64,000 nt of DNA from Ruminiclostridium papyrosolvens C7 (GCF_000421965.1 NZ_ATAY01000020.1:433893-497892), one strand, 5' to 3'; shown: positions 19,758 through 28,848, numbered from the stretch's first letter. Program-made: numbers and translations. The notes: generated from the sequence alone by a model not told the origin.

Positions 19758-19865
19758 AGTTTTGCTGACAAGGATTCAAATAATTTAAGATATGGAACGT
19801 ATATACCAACGGTTTTAGATACACTCCGCTTAAAAGGCAAAATCAATGATTATAATGTGAGGTAG
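19758..19865 (+). pseudogene. In-frame open extension after the NifK-like stop codon
   Basis: Directly after TAA 19755-19757 the same frame stays open for 35 codons to TAG 19863-19865, with protein-like composition (for example YGTYIPTVLDTLRLKGKIN). It has no start codon of its own. It may be the decayed end of a third gene, the original C-terminus cut by a nonsense change, or chance. Confidence 0.35.
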
Positions 19866-19926
19866 AGTAATTATGTAACCTTTATTTTTAAAATGCATAC
19901 TATGAACTGAAAGGAGCGTGCAATTA

Positions 19927-20436
19927 ATGCAGGATTATTATGATAAGCAACAGCCCCAGCGTTACACCGGGACATCAGATAGTATGCAAAGCGAAATGTT
20001 TGCCGAATTCGGAGAATCGATGACGGAAGAGATGCCGGTCGGTATAATCCCTGACAGTATGTCCGACAGATTCTTGTGGCAGAGCTATGAAGCTCAACGG
20101 GATCCTCCGTTCGGTCCTCCACCCGGAATGCCACCTTTTGGGCAGCCTTTTGGAGGCGCTACCCAGGGAAGCGGACCACCGCCCGGTCCTCCGCCGGCTT
20201 TTGTTCCATCTAGCACCGTTGAGCAACAGTCAGCCGGAGTCCTTTCGATAAATCCGGGGGCCATTAGGCCTTGTAGGTTCAGATTTGTGTATTTGTGGCT
20301 GAATAACGGCCAGCGCTTCTGGGCTTGGTTGGTTTTCGTCGGGCCAAGGTCTGTGGCGGGATGGAGATGGACGGGATCCCGTTGGATCTACTTCGGGATA
20401 GACACCAGGAGGATAGCATCATTTGCATGCTATTAG
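19927..20436 (+). CDS. Proline/glycine-rich protein with conserved aromatic C-terminal domain
   Basis: The 169-residue product has an acidic N-terminus, a Pro-Gly-rich middle (about 60-95, repeated PPPG and FG-PFG units) and a C-terminal domain of about 60 residues rich in Trp, Arg and Phe (FVYLWLNNGQRFWAWLVFVG, then SVAGWRW and WIYFGID). I recall similar tails in proteins of unknown function in spore-forming Firmicutes. There is no signal peptide. Base composition is richer in G and C than the flanks. AAGGAG at 19911-19916 precedes ATG 19927; GTG 19918 is too close to it. A surface or spore-layer role is only a guess. Confidence 0.75.
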   Translation: MQDYYDKQQPQRYTGTSDSMQSEMFAEFGESMTEEMPVGIIPDSMSDRFLWQSYEAQRDPPFGPPPGMPPFGQPFGGATQGSGPPPGPPPAFVPSSTVEQQSAGVLSINPGAIRPCRFRFVYLWLNNGQRFWAWLVFVGPRSVAGWRWTGSRWIYFGIDTRRIASFACY

Positions 20437-20458
20437 TTTTTTCTTCCTGTTCTTAAGC

Positions 20459-20493
20459 GGGTGCTGATACATTTCAGCACCTCCATTTTTTCA
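20459..20493 (+). terminator. Intrinsic terminator after the Pro-rich gene
   Basis: GGTGCTGA and TCAGCACC pair around TACATT, followed shortly by TTTTTT. Confidence 0.9.
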
Positions 20494-20603
20494 GTTTTGC
20501 TTAAGTATTGCCTTTGCCTCAAAAACCAAACTGCACATGGAGTTAATTGGATAGACAAAAAATAACCAATTGTAGTATTTATTAAAGTGAAGTCATCTTT
20601 ATT

Positions 20604-21107
20604 CTACAAAAGTGTGCATAAAACAATAATTTTATAGGGTACAGTTTGGTAAGGGTTACCTATTTTGACTGTTCCATAAATGACTACCAAATTCTTGTTT
20701 GCCGGGTTTCCGGTAAAAGCCTGCCCATTTTCTTGAATAATTTGAGTAAGGGGACTGATGTTAAGTTTTAATGTACCATCACTACTGACCAACTGACTGT
20801 TAAAAAAATCAACCTTAACATTTTGATTTCCCGAAGCCTTTGACATTACTAAAGCTCGATATTGCGGAGGGTAGATCAGTGGAGCAGGAGCATTTGCATC
20901 GTAAAATCCGGTTATGGGATCTCCTATATTCACCATTACATGATCTACAAAGTAGGTAGTCGGCGTTATTACAAAGTTTACCATGTTTCCATCCATATTT
21001 TGTACCGACATCAGTTTATAACACTCGGAAGGCGCTTCTGCCCCTGCCCAGAAATTACTTATTGCTGTAACAACACCTGAAAAAAATCCAAAGGTAGCCA
21101 TATTCAT
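20604..21107 (-). CDS. Conserved hypothetical protein of clostridia
   Basis: The 167-residue protein contains well-ordered segments such as NFVITPTTYFVDH, GDPITGFYDANAPAPLIYPPQY, NVKVDFFNSQLVSSDGTLKLN and NLVVIYG. It looks like a compact all-beta protein. I recall similar uncharacterised proteins in clostridia but know no function. There is no cleavable signal peptide; the first 20 residues are only mildly hydrophobic. It is divergent from the MarR operon and shares its upstream region. Confidence 0.75.
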   Translation of the reverse strand: MNMATFGFFSGVVTAISNFWAGAEAPSECYKLMSVQNMDGNMVNFVITPTTYFVDHVMVNIGDPITGFYDANAPAPLIYPPQYRALVMSKASGNQNVKVDFFNSQLVSSDGTLKLNISPLTQIIQENGQAFTGNPANKNLVVIYGTVKIGNPYQTVPYKIIVLCTLL

Positions 21108-21200
21108 TACTCCAATAACATTTATTTTATAATATATAACATATGAAGTACTAAAGAATTATGTTATCCTTTGCTCATAATACTAATAAATTCTTCAATA

Positions 21201-21229
21201 TTGACACAATACATAACATGTTATATATT
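21201..21229 (+). promoter_or_regulatory. Promoter with palindromic operator of the MarR operon
   Basis: TTGACA (21201-21206), 17-base spacer, TATATT (21224-21229). The perfect palindrome ATAACATGTTAT (21213-21224) sits between the boxes, the classic place for autorepression by a MarR protein. Confidence 0.78.
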
Positions 21230-21257
21230 TAATACATTATACAAGTGGAGAAAAATA

Positions 21258-21701
21258 ATGAAATTAACAAGTATTAGTGAAGAATATGCAATTTATGGGA
21301 CTCTATTTTCTTTATGCAATAGAATTCAAACGATTGGTGACAAAGAATTTACAGATATTACAATGAGACAACATTTTTTGATGATTGCACTTGGAATGTT
21401 TGAAAATCCACCTACGTTAAAAGAAATGGCTGAGCTTATTGGTTGTTCTTATCAAAATGTAAAAAGGATGGCAGATCATTTACAGAAAAAAGAGTTCTTA
21501 AAAATTGTACAGGACAGCAAGGATAAACGAAAATTATTGCTTGTATCTACCGGGAAATTAGAAAAAATGGCAGATTCCAATCCTGAAAAAACAATATTTT
21601 TTATGTCAAAACTTTATAAAAGCATTTCTAGAGAAGATTTAGTGACTACCTTAAATACATTAATAAAAATGGACCAGAATATTGGAGGTATTATAGAATG
21701 A
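21258..21701 (+). CDS. MarR family transcriptional regulator
   Basis: The 147-residue protein is a winged-helix MarR-type regulator: the recognition region MAELIGCSYQNVKRMADHLQKK (about 62-83) is followed by the wing DSKDKRKLLLVSTGK. ATG 21258 follows GTGGAG at 21245-21250. It overlaps the next gene by four bases (ATGA), so it heads a three-gene operon and probably represses it through the palindrome in its promoter. The ligand is unknown. Confidence 0.85.
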   Translation: MKLTSISEEYAIYGTLFSLCNRIQTIGDKEFTDITMRQHFLMIALGMFENPPTLKEMAELIGCSYQNVKRMADHLQKKEFLKIVQDSKDKRKLLLVSTGKLEKMADSNPEKTIFFMSKLYKSISREDLVTTLNTLIKMDQNIGGIIE

Positions 21702-22567
21702 CAAAAAGAAAAGATTTGTTGGCAGTGGTTACATTACTGTTGTTATGTGTTACTGCCATTCCCGGTATCATGTCCATAGATTTCTCTCATGCCATTAGTT
21801 TTCTCAATCAATATGGTCAATCAGTATCCATATATGGATATGGGATATATGCATTTGATAGTTATTTTAAGGCACCTATATCAATTGGAACAGATTTTTG
21901 TATACTTTTTGTATTGGTGCCAATGTTTTTATATACATATATTCAATATCGAAAAAGTAATGATTCACTAGCTGAATTAAAAATGATTTCTGTATATTCG
22001 GTAGCGTTATATTATGCAGCAAGTATTGTATTTGGTGTTACATATAACAGATTATTTATAGCATATGTTGTTTTATTTTCCTGCTCTATTTTTGGAATGT
22101 TCATGCATATAAAAAAAATCAAATGGAGCCAAACAATTCAAGTTACAAAAGGATTAATAGTATTTTTGATTTTAAGTGGAATAGCACTTTTTGCTGCATG
22201 GTTACCAGATATTATTCCCACATTACTTAATGGAGGGACATTACCGCTTATAGAGGTATATACAACGGAAATTACATATGTATTAGATATGGGAATCATT
22301 GGTCCGTTGTGCTTTGTTTGCTTGCATTTGCTGGTAAAGAAACAAAGTTTGGGGACGATGTTGTTAGCAATTCTTCTCAAGGCATGTATTGTAGTTGGAA
22401 TTATGATGATTCCACAAACTATATTACAGGTTGTTTCAGGGGCTGAAATTCAAATGCCAGTGTTAGTTTCAAAATCTCTGTCATTTGTCGCATTAGGTGG
22501 ATTTGCGTTATTCTTTAACATAAAAATGTATAAGGAGTTATCAAATGAAATTACAGAGGAGAAATAA
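21698..22567 (+). CDS. Multi-pass membrane protein of unknown function
   Basis: The 289-residue protein has about eight hydrophobic segments (residues 8-28, 63-83, 98-118, 122-140, 152-172, 195-215, 224-245, 258-278) and short loops. I recognise no family. It overlaps the MarR gene by four bases and the next gene by 23, so translation is probably coupled. It may act with the DUF6544 protein at the membrane. Confidence 0.75.
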   Translation: MTKRKDLLAVVTLLLLCVTAIPGIMSIDFSHAISFLNQYGQSVSIYGYGIYAFDSYFKAPISIGTDFCILFVLVPMFLYTYIQYRKSNDSLAELKMISVYSVALYYAASIVFGVTYNRLFIAYVVLFSCSIFGMFMHIKKIKWSQTIQVTKGLIVFLILSGIALFAAWLPDIIPTLLNGGTLPLIEVYTTEITYVLDMGIIGPLCFVCLHLLVKKQSLGTMLLAILLKACIVVGIMMIPQTILQVVSGAEIQMPVLVSKSLSFVALGGFALFFNIKMYKELSNEITEEK

Positions 22568-23414
22568 GATTATGATTTTTAGCGGAGCTGTTTTTGTAAT
22601 AATAGGAATTGTTATTATTTACTGGAATATACCATATTCCCCATTTAAAAGTTCCTTTGACCAGAATATGAAAAGCCGGATTTATGAAACTGCGGCAAAT
22701 GAAGCAATTTGCACGCAAGAGGAAATAGACCGTTTACCCGAAGCATTTAGGAAGCATTGTAAATATATTGGGTTGGTTGGAAGTAAGAAAAATAATGCAG
22801 TAAATGTAGTGTTTCACGACACAAAGTTTGTATTTGACAGTAATAAAGGCACTATACTTGATATGGAATATAATTTATGGTTGTTTTGTAATAAACCGTT
22901 TAGGAGTGCATTTTGCAAATCTAGTATGTTTGGAGTTCCATTTGATGGTATTGATTATTGCTCTGATGACAAGGTGGGTGGAATGAAGGGCATGGTTGGA
23001 AAAGCTATCGAAATATTTGATGTCCACAATGAACAAATGTACAAGGCGGGATTGATATCATGGTTAGCAGAAGGTGCGTGTATAAATCCCTGCATCTTAT
23101 TATCGGATTATGTGACATACGAAGAAATTGATTCTACCCAGGTTAAGGCAAAGATCGACTACAATGGAGTGAGTGGGGTAGGGATATTTACCTTTGATGA
23201 GCAAGGAAAATTATTGAGCTTTGAAAGTGATGAACGACAGGTAGAAGAGATAAATGGAATTATGACGCCGATAGGTTGGAAAGCTAAATATGGAAATTAC
23301 AAGGAAAAGGATGGGGTGTTGATTCCTGGTGTTATGCAAGCTATAAAGGTATATCCTGATAAAGAATTAGTTTACTTTGATTCAAACAATATTGATATAT
23401 ATTACTACAAATAA
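22545..23414 (+). CDS. DUF6544-like membrane-anchored protein
   Basis: The 289-residue product has one N-terminal membrane segment (residues 9-27) and a large domain resembling DUF6544 (DUF6920-like): a middle part with GLISWLAEGACINPCILLSDYVTYEEID and a later YNGVSGVGIFTFDEQGKLLSFESD. Two starts are possible: ATG 22545 after AAGGAG at 22532-22537, and ATG 22572 after GAGGAG. The first is kept because its spacing is ideal. Function is unknown. It is the last gene of the MarR operon. Confidence 0.75.
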   Translation: MKLQRRNKIMIFSGAVFVIIGIVIIYWNIPYSPFKSSFDQNMKSRIYETAANEAICTQEEIDRLPEAFRKHCKYIGLVGSKKNNAVNVVFHDTKFVFDSNKGTILDMEYNLWLFCNKPFRSAFCKSSMFGVPFDGIDYCSDDKVGGMKGMVGKAIEIFDVHNEQMYKAGLISWLAEGACINPCILLSDYVTYEEIDSTQVKAKIDYNGVSGVGIFTFDEQGKLLSFESDERQVEEINGIMTPIGWKAKYGNYKEKDGVLIPGVMQAIKVYPDKELVYFDSNNIDIYYYK

Positions 23415-23502
23415 GTATGACAAGTTTGTATTTGCTAGATGCGTATGGAACATCTAAAAGGTATGCGTGTTTCTCTCAAGGGCAAAGGAATAAAGCTAAG
23501 CA

Positions 23503-23534
23503 AACCCACCGTTCAGGTAGATGAATGGTGGGTT
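23503..23534. terminator. Bidirectional terminator-like hairpin
   Basis: AACCCACCGTTCA (23503-23515) pairs with TGAATGGTGGGTT (23522-23534), one G-T pair. It lies between the convergent DUF6544 and recombinase genes. Its sequence resembles the hairpin at 13196-13237. Confidence 0.65.
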
Positions 23535-23552
23535 GCGTATAATACGACACAA

Positions 23553-24536
23553 CTATTTTTTTACACTAAAATCCGAAAGAGGATGCTTATTTACAGCTTC
23601 CTTTAGCTGCTGTTGATCCAAATGAGTATATATCTCGGTAGTAGAAATACTTTCGTGGCCAAGTATCTCCTGCAAAGCCCTGATATCAACGTTCCCGTAT
23701 TTGTACATCAGGGTTGCCGCAGTATGTCTCAGCTTGTGAGTAGAGTAACGCTGAGGGTCAAGTCCGGCTTCTTTTATGTATCTTTTAACTATTTTCTGTA
23801 CGGATTCCTTGCTGATTCGCTGGTTTCTCCTACTTATAAACAAGGCACTTTTGTCTTTAAGACCGTTTACGGGACGTACCTTCATATAGTCTTCAATAGC
23901 CTGAAGACATGCTTTATTCAAAGGTATGCTGCGTTCTTTACCGCCTTTTCCCAATACTGTCAGAGTATTATCCTTGATGTTGTGCAGGTTTATTCCAACC
24001 AGTTCGGAAAGACGTATTCCACAATTCAGAAAAATTGTAATTATTGCGTAGTCTCTCACTGAATATTCATGATCCGCTTCGTTTACAGAGGTCAAGAGCT
24101 TTTTACTCTCATCAAAATTAAGATATCTGGGGAGTCTTTTTAAAATCTTCGGAGATTCCAATTCTATAGTAGGGTTTATATCCAGCAGCTTTGCCTTTGT
24201 CGAGAGGTAGTTAAAAAACGATTTGAGACTTGCAACCTTTCTTGCACGTGCATGGGAGGTATTATCTCTTTTGTTACTGACAAAGGACATATATGTGTAT
24301 AAATCACTGAGTGTAACTGTCTTTAAAAGAGGTATATCAATATCTGTGATTTCAATGCTATCAAATTCAATGTTTTTATCAACTATATTTCTATGTATCT
24401 TCAAAAAACGAAAGAATATTCGAAGATCATAAAAATACACCTGGATGGTGTTTATAGATTTACCCTTTATAGTTTGCATATAGTTCAAGAAATCTCTTAA
24501 AACCGCAGGCATTTCAAAATCATAAATATTTTTCAT
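23553..24536 (-). CDS. Tyrosine recombinase, XerC/XerD type
   Basis: The 327-residue protein has an N-terminal SAM-like DNA-binding domain (about 8-120) and a catalytic domain with the full set: Arg in CGIRLSELVG, Lys in VLGKGGKERSIPL, His and Arg in HKLRHTAA, His in LGHESISTT and Tyr in EIYTHLD. Length and sequence fit a chromosomal XerD-like recombinase rather than a phage integrase. No attachment sites, excisionase or phage genes are near. It may act in chromosome dimer resolution or in a local inversion system. Confidence 0.9.
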   Translation of the reverse strand: MKNIYDFEMPAVLRDFLNYMQTIKGKSINTIQVYFYDLRIFFRFLKIHRNIVDKNIEFDSIEITDIDIPLLKTVTLSDLYTYMSFVSNKRDNTSHARARKVASLKSFFNYLSTKAKLLDINPTIELESPKILKRLPRYLNFDESKKLLTSVNEADHEYSVRDYAIITIFLNCGIRLSELVGINLHNIKDNTLTVLGKGGKERSIPLNKACLQAIEDYMKVRPVNGLKDKSALFISRRNQRISKESVQKIVKRYIKEAGLDPQRYSTHKLRHTAATLMYKYGNVDIRALQEILGHESISTTEIYTHLDQQQLKEAVNKHPLSDFSVKK

Positions 24537-24620
24537 ATGTAAGACCCCTAAGTAATATTAATAGATACAGATACCAAATTATTCATATATCTATTAGTAT
24601 ATCACATAAGAAATGGCTTT

Positions 24621-25574
24621 TCAGCAATCTTCCTCGTCATTTTTGAGGTCTTTATTCATACAATCTTCATAGTCATGATTGCTGTTCATATCAAATTCTT
24701 CAATAGGTACAGGGCCTCTCATAACATATCTTTCAACTTGCAGAACACCGTTATCGTCTGCACGTACTCTCCAATCAACCATTAATATTTTTCCTTCTAA
24801 AATTTCTATACCCGTTATGCCTTTGGAATGTATGCAGCAGCCGGTATTAAAGTAAGGCAGCTCTTTACTTTTTGGGAATTTTTGTCTGTGAGTATGCCCG
24901 CAAATAAGCATAATTTTATGTTTTTGAATCCATTTTTTATAATTCCTCTCAATTTTATGTCTCTTAAAATGGTTTCTGGCAGGACTGGATGGGCTGTGGA
25001 AGCCTATTACATGGATATAACGCCAGAAGTAACGTAAAAGGAACATGGAAACAAACCAGAGCTGATCGTTCATTAAATCACCCTGATGCCCGTGAACAAT
25101 AAGTATTTCCTGACCGGTGGCTTTGTTCTTTAAAACAAGGGATTCTATTGGTGTCATTCCCTTTAGCAAATCATGAATATCCTGACTGTAATCATCGTAA
25201 TAGCTGTAAAAATTCTTACTTACGAAGTCCTTTTTTTTGAGATAAATATTATGGTTACCATAAATCATAATAAATCTATTGTCTTCAAAGAATTTTTTAA
25301 GAACTATAAAAACGTCGCTGTGGGCTAATCTGATATGTCTGAACTTTGTATATTCCCATAGCTCATCACCGTCACCTGCCTCAACGTATATATATCCGTT
25401 ATCAAAGTAATAATTAAGTGCATGACGGAAGATATTCTGATTCCTGGCAAACTCGTCGGAAATGCTGTCGTCTCCTCTATGGGAATCACTGAAAAATATA
25501 TATTTGGAATTATTGTCAAACAGTTGAAGCTTTGCGTTTCTATAAGCTTTTAGCAATCTTTTATCTGTAAACAT
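24621..25574 (-). CDS. Metallophosphoesterase
   Basis: The 317-residue protein carries the calcineurin-like motifs in order: FFSDSHRGD near residue 28, GDGDELWE near 67, YGNHN near 106, VHGHQGD near 160 and GHTH near 226. These bind two metal ions. The layout resembles UDP-2,3-diacylglucosamine hydrolase relatives, but lipid A is not expected in this organism, so the substrate is open. The C-terminus is highly acidic and ends EEDC. No operon partner is evident. Confidence 0.88.
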   Translation of the reverse strand: MFTDKRLLKAYRNAKLQLFDNNSKYIFFSDSHRGDDSISDEFARNQNIFRHALNYYFDNGYIYVEAGDGDELWEYTKFRHIRLAHSDVFIVLKKFFEDNRFIMIYGNHNIYLKKKDFVSKNFYSYYDDYSQDIHDLLKGMTPIESLVLKNKATGQEILIVHGHQGDLMNDQLWFVSMFLLRYFWRYIHVIGFHSPSSPARNHFKRHKIERNYKKWIQKHKIMLICGHTHRQKFPKSKELPYFNTGCCIHSKGITGIEILEGKILMVDWRVRADDNGVLQVERYVMRGPVPIEEFDMNSNHDYEDCMNKDLKNDEEDC

Positions 25575-25759
25575 TCCATCATTCCTTATATTTTGTGTTA
25601 TTCAATAATATGTGCAGTTACATTAGAAGGTTATCCATGAAAAGTATTCCAAAAATGTTTTGAATAATTTTTGCTAAAACTCCATAAATTCTTCGTGTTG
25701 GAATTACCAAGCTATATTTATAAAAAATGTGATTTATTATTGCATTAAAGGAGGATTTA

Positions 25760-26296
25760 ATGTCAAGCAGGTATAGAAAGCTTCTGACAGGTTGTACTTT
25801 GGTCTTATTACTTTTTTTTATTTCAACTAACGTAATGGCATCAAACAGTCGGGCAGAAGCTGCAATAACTAATATTGATATAAGAAGCACACCGGTTTTA
25901 GACCCAATTGATTATAACGGATACATTGTAAGAATGGTAGTTGATTACGCAAAGGAATTTGTCGGAGTCAGATATGTATATGGTGGGACAAGTCCCGAAG
26001 GCTTTGACTGCTCAGGTTTTATCGGGTATGTTTATAAAAATTTCGGCGTTAAACTCGCCAGATCTGCGCAAAGCATGTACTCAAACGGTAAAGAAGTGTC
26101 GAGGGATTCACTGAAAGCCGGTGATATACTATTCTTTGATGCCTCCTCCAGAAACAGAGCAGGGGCAATCGACCACGTAGGTATTTATTTAGGCGGTGAT
26201 AATTTCATCCACGCATCCTCTTCAAAAGGTTCTGTCCGTATACAAAAATTATCCCAGTATAAAGGTTTATATATAGGTGCAAAAAGAGTTATATAG
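25760..26296 (+). CDS. Secreted NlpC/P60 cell-wall peptidase
   Basis: The 178-residue protein has a signal peptide (about 1-27) and one NlpC/P60 domain (55-178) with the catalytic Cys in FDCSGFIGYVY, His in IDHVGIYLG and a third polar residue near NFIHASS. It should cleave stem peptides of peptidoglycan. There is no separate wall-binding domain. AAAGGAGG precedes the start. It may act in growth, separation or lysis. Confidence 0.93.
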   Translation: MSSRYRKLLTGCTLVLLLFFISTNVMASNSRAEAAITNIDIRSTPVLDPIDYNGYIVRMVVDYAKEFVGVRYVYGGTSPEGFDCSGFIGYVYKNFGVKLARSAQSMYSNGKEVSRDSLKAGDILFFDASSRNRAGAIDHVGIYLGGDNFIHASSSKGSVRIQKLSQYKGLYIGAKRVI

Positions 26297-26379
26297 CTTA
26301 AAAAATCCTATGAATTAAACAAATTAGTAAAACAAATAATATCATCGTATGTTTAATAAATTCAAAGAGGTGATAAACC

Positions 26380-27504
26380 ATGACTACCATAAAAATGAGT
26401 AAACTAAAAAAAAGAGTTATTTCATTTATGGCACCGTTGCTGTTATTAATGTTAACCGCTTGTTCCCCAAAAGTATTACAAGAGCCGTTAAATAATACAG
26501 GAAACCAGTCGGTTCGAAGTAATATTCAAAATTCTTTGCAGACTCCGGGCAAGAATACTACACAATCGGAAATTAATAATACGTCTCAGTATTATATCTA
26601 TACCGCAAATGAGGATGAATCAACCGTTTCTGCCGTAAATGTGGCTACTATGCAGACTACAGCAAGTATTCCCGTTGGAAAAGCCCCTCATAATGTACAG
26701 ACAACACCCGACAGAAATTTTGTTTTTGTAGTAGAAAATAAAAGCAATACTGTGTCAGCAATTGATTCTAAAACAAATAAAATTACAAAAACCATTAAAG
26801 TGGGAGAAGGGCCAAACCACATCGTATTTTCAAAAGATTCAAAAACTGCTTATGTAACAGTAGCCGAAATGGCAGAAGCAGGAGAAATGGGCGGTTCAGA
26901 TAAAAAAGGGAATGTATACGTTCTTGATATTGCTTCGGGGACTGTAAAGAATAAGATTCCGGTTGGTCAAATGCCTCACGGGTTAAGGATGTCCCCGGAT
27001 GGGAAAAAGCTTTATGTAGCTAATTCAAATTCCAATGACGTATCAGTTATTGATTTGAATACCAACAAAGTCATTAAGACAATAAAGGTAGGTAAAAAAC
27101 CTGCTCAGGTAGCAATAACTCCTGATAATAAGCAGGTCTTTGTAACAATTGGCGATGAAAACAGGGTCGATGTCATTGATACATCCACTATGAGTGTCAA
27201 AAAATCAATCTCAGTAGGTAAAACCCCTGTTCAGGATTATATAACCCCTGATGGTAAATTCGTTTATGTTGCAAATACCGCAAGTAACAATATCAGCGTA
27301 ATTAAAACAGAAACCCTTGATGTTGCAGCAACCATTGCAGCAGACTCAAAAGCCCACGGGGTTACAATATCAAAGGACGGAAGATTTGTATTTGTTACCA
27401 ACAGCGGAACAGGAAACGTAACTGTAGTAGATGCAAAATCCAATGTTGTAACTGCTACAGTGGCTGTAGGTAAAGGCCCTACGGGTATAACCGCTTGCGA
27501 TTAA
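26380..27504 (+). CDS. YVTN beta-propeller lipoprotein
   Basis: The 374-residue product has a lipoprotein signal ending LTAC (lipid Cys about residue 28), an Asn/Thr/Gln-rich linker (30-70) and seven or so repeats of about 42 residues of the YVTN type: units with YVANSNSNDVSVIDLNTNKV, IPVGKAPH and TPDGKFVYV. It should fold as a propeller on the outer face of the membrane. Such proteins bind partners or ligands; no enzyme motif is seen. It follows the NlpC gene by 84 bases. Confidence 0.9.
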   Translation: MTTIKMSKLKKRVISFMAPLLLLMLTACSPKVLQEPLNNTGNQSVRSNIQNSLQTPGKNTTQSEINNTSQYYIYTANEDESTVSAVNVATMQTTASIPVGKAPHNVQTTPDRNFVFVVENKSNTVSAIDSKTNKITKTIKVGEGPNHIVFSKDSKTAYVTVAEMAEAGEMGGSDKKGNVYVLDIASGTVKNKIPVGQMPHGLRMSPDGKKLYVANSNSNDVSVIDLNTNKVIKTIKVGKKPAQVAITPDNKQVFVTIGDENRVDVIDTSTMSVKKSISVGKTPVQDYITPDGKFVYVANTASNNISVIKTETLDVAATIAADSKAHGVTISKDGRFVFVTNSGTGNVTVVDAKSNVVTATVAVGKGPTGITACD

Positions 27505-27661
27505 TAGATGGGTTGTCACAAAATTAATTTATATCTTTTTTAACCTGTACTAAGAGTATAAAATTGTATCAATGGAAGCTTGGAAGCAATCATTGATATA
27601 ATTTTATACGGTACCGGTGTAAAACAAAAAACTTTCCGTTTTGCAACAGCCCCTTATATAT

Positions 27662-28018
27662 TTATTCTACTTTTCCAAGTAAAAAACTTATAACTAAAAT
27701 AACAAAAACTATTGTTGTTATAATTACATACATATAATCTTTTTCTTTCAGGAAAGTAAATATTGATATACCAACCCTGAAAACCGGAGTTATTATCAAA
27801 ATCAACAATCCCGTAAGAATCAATGCATAGGGTTTTAATACCGCTAATCCGCTGAAAATATCACCCAGGGATGTTGGAAAGAAGCTTCCGGGATAACCGC
27901 TTTTACCCGTTGCAAAAAGGAGTATAAGTCCGAAGCCTATTACAATAGCACTGACAATTACTCCGATTCTCAGAATTTTGCTTATAAATACCTCTGTGCC
28001 TTCAATTCTGGATTTCAT
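27662..28018 (-). CDS. DUF1634 membrane protein
   Basis: The 118-residue protein has three hydrophobic segments (about 13-33, 55-75, 95-115) and the DUF1634 pattern (SRIL-GV---I-LG, GLL-L--TP--RV). It overlaps the TauE-like gene by four bases. This pair recurs in many bacteria, which suggests that DUF1634 assists the exporter. Confidence 0.85.
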   Translation of the reverse strand: MKSRIEGTEVFISKILRIGVIVSAIVIGFGLILLFATGKSGYPGSFFPTSLGDIFSGLAVLKPYALILTGLLILIITPVFRVGISIFTFLKEKDYMYVIITTIVFVILVISFLLGKVE

Positions 28019-28848
28019 AATTTCACTCCTTTAACTATCATCTGTATTGACACATAAAGCAAAACGGGGATAAATACCAGTCTCAGAGTTGAACTTTTCA
28101 ACCTTTGCATTACTTTTGTCCCGATAGAGGCGCCGAAAAGAACACCCAATGCCACGGGTGCGGCAATACTGGGGTCAATGTTTCCTCTTGAAAGATAAAT
28201 TCCTGCACTGGCGGCAGCGGTAACACCTATCATAAAATTACTTGTTGCCGTTGAAACCTTCATAGGCAGCTTCATAAAAGAGTCCATAGCCATTACTTTG
28301 AAAATACCGCTGCCTATACCGAGAAGTCCCGAAATTACGCCCGCCACATACATCATACCAAATCCTCCGTAAACCCCGGTTACATTGTATTCCACCGTTT
28401 CGGAGAGTACCTTGTCATAATAAGCACCGCTAAGGTTCAATTTTTCAGCCAACGGTGAGGGGGAAATATCCTTCGGCAGCTCCTGCTTTCTTTTATTAAA
28501 CATGTTAAGAGCAGAGTATAAAAGAAGGAAGCCAAATATAAGATACAGGTATTTGGTGCTGAACAATCCGGCTAGAAAAGCACCTGTGAGAGCTCCTGCT
28601 GTTGTAGCAATTTCAAGAAACATTCCGACCCTTACGTTAGTTATTCTGTCTTTAAGGTACGCTATGGCAGAACCGCTGGAAGTAGCTATAACGGAAATAA
28701 TACTTGCACCTATTGCATATTTAATATCAATTTCAAGCAAAAGAGTAAGTGCAGGGGTTATGATTATTCCGCCTCCAAGCCCAAGGAGCGAGCCTAAAAA
28801 ACCAGCCAATACTGATATGAATAATATTACAATTGTAGTTGTTATCAT
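28015..28848 (-). CDS. TauE/SafE family anion exporter
   Basis: The 277-residue protein has about eight membrane helices in two inverted halves, each with the glycine-rich family motif: GFLGSLLGLGGGIIITP near residue 15 and GLLGIGSGIFKVMAMD near 165. The family exports sulfite, sulfonates or other small organic anions. Despite the sulfate cluster 6 kb away, no direct link is visible. Confidence 0.9.
   Translation of the reverse strand: MITTTIVILFISVLAGFLGSLLGLGGGIIITPALTLLLEIDIKYAIGASIISVIATSSGSAIAYLKDRITNVRVGMFLEIATTAGALTGAFLAGLFSTKYLYLIFGFLLLYSALNMFNKRKQELPKDISPSPLAEKLNLSGAYYDKVLSETVEYNVTGVYGGFGMMYVAGVISGLLGIGSGIFKVMAMDSFMKLPMKVSTATSNFMIGVTAAASAGIYLSRGNIDPSIAAPVALGVLFGASIGTKVMQRLKSSTLRLVFIPVLLYVSIQMIVKGVKL

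Noticed and set aside
23553..24536. Tyrosine recombinase as the mark of a prophage or integrative element
   Set aside because: It reads as a XerC/XerD-type protein, and no phage, conjugation, excisionase or attachment-site features lie around it.
26320..27504. Tandem DNA repeat array in the beta-propeller gene
   Set aside because: The repetition is at protein level (YVTN blades); the DNA copies are too different to be a repeat array.
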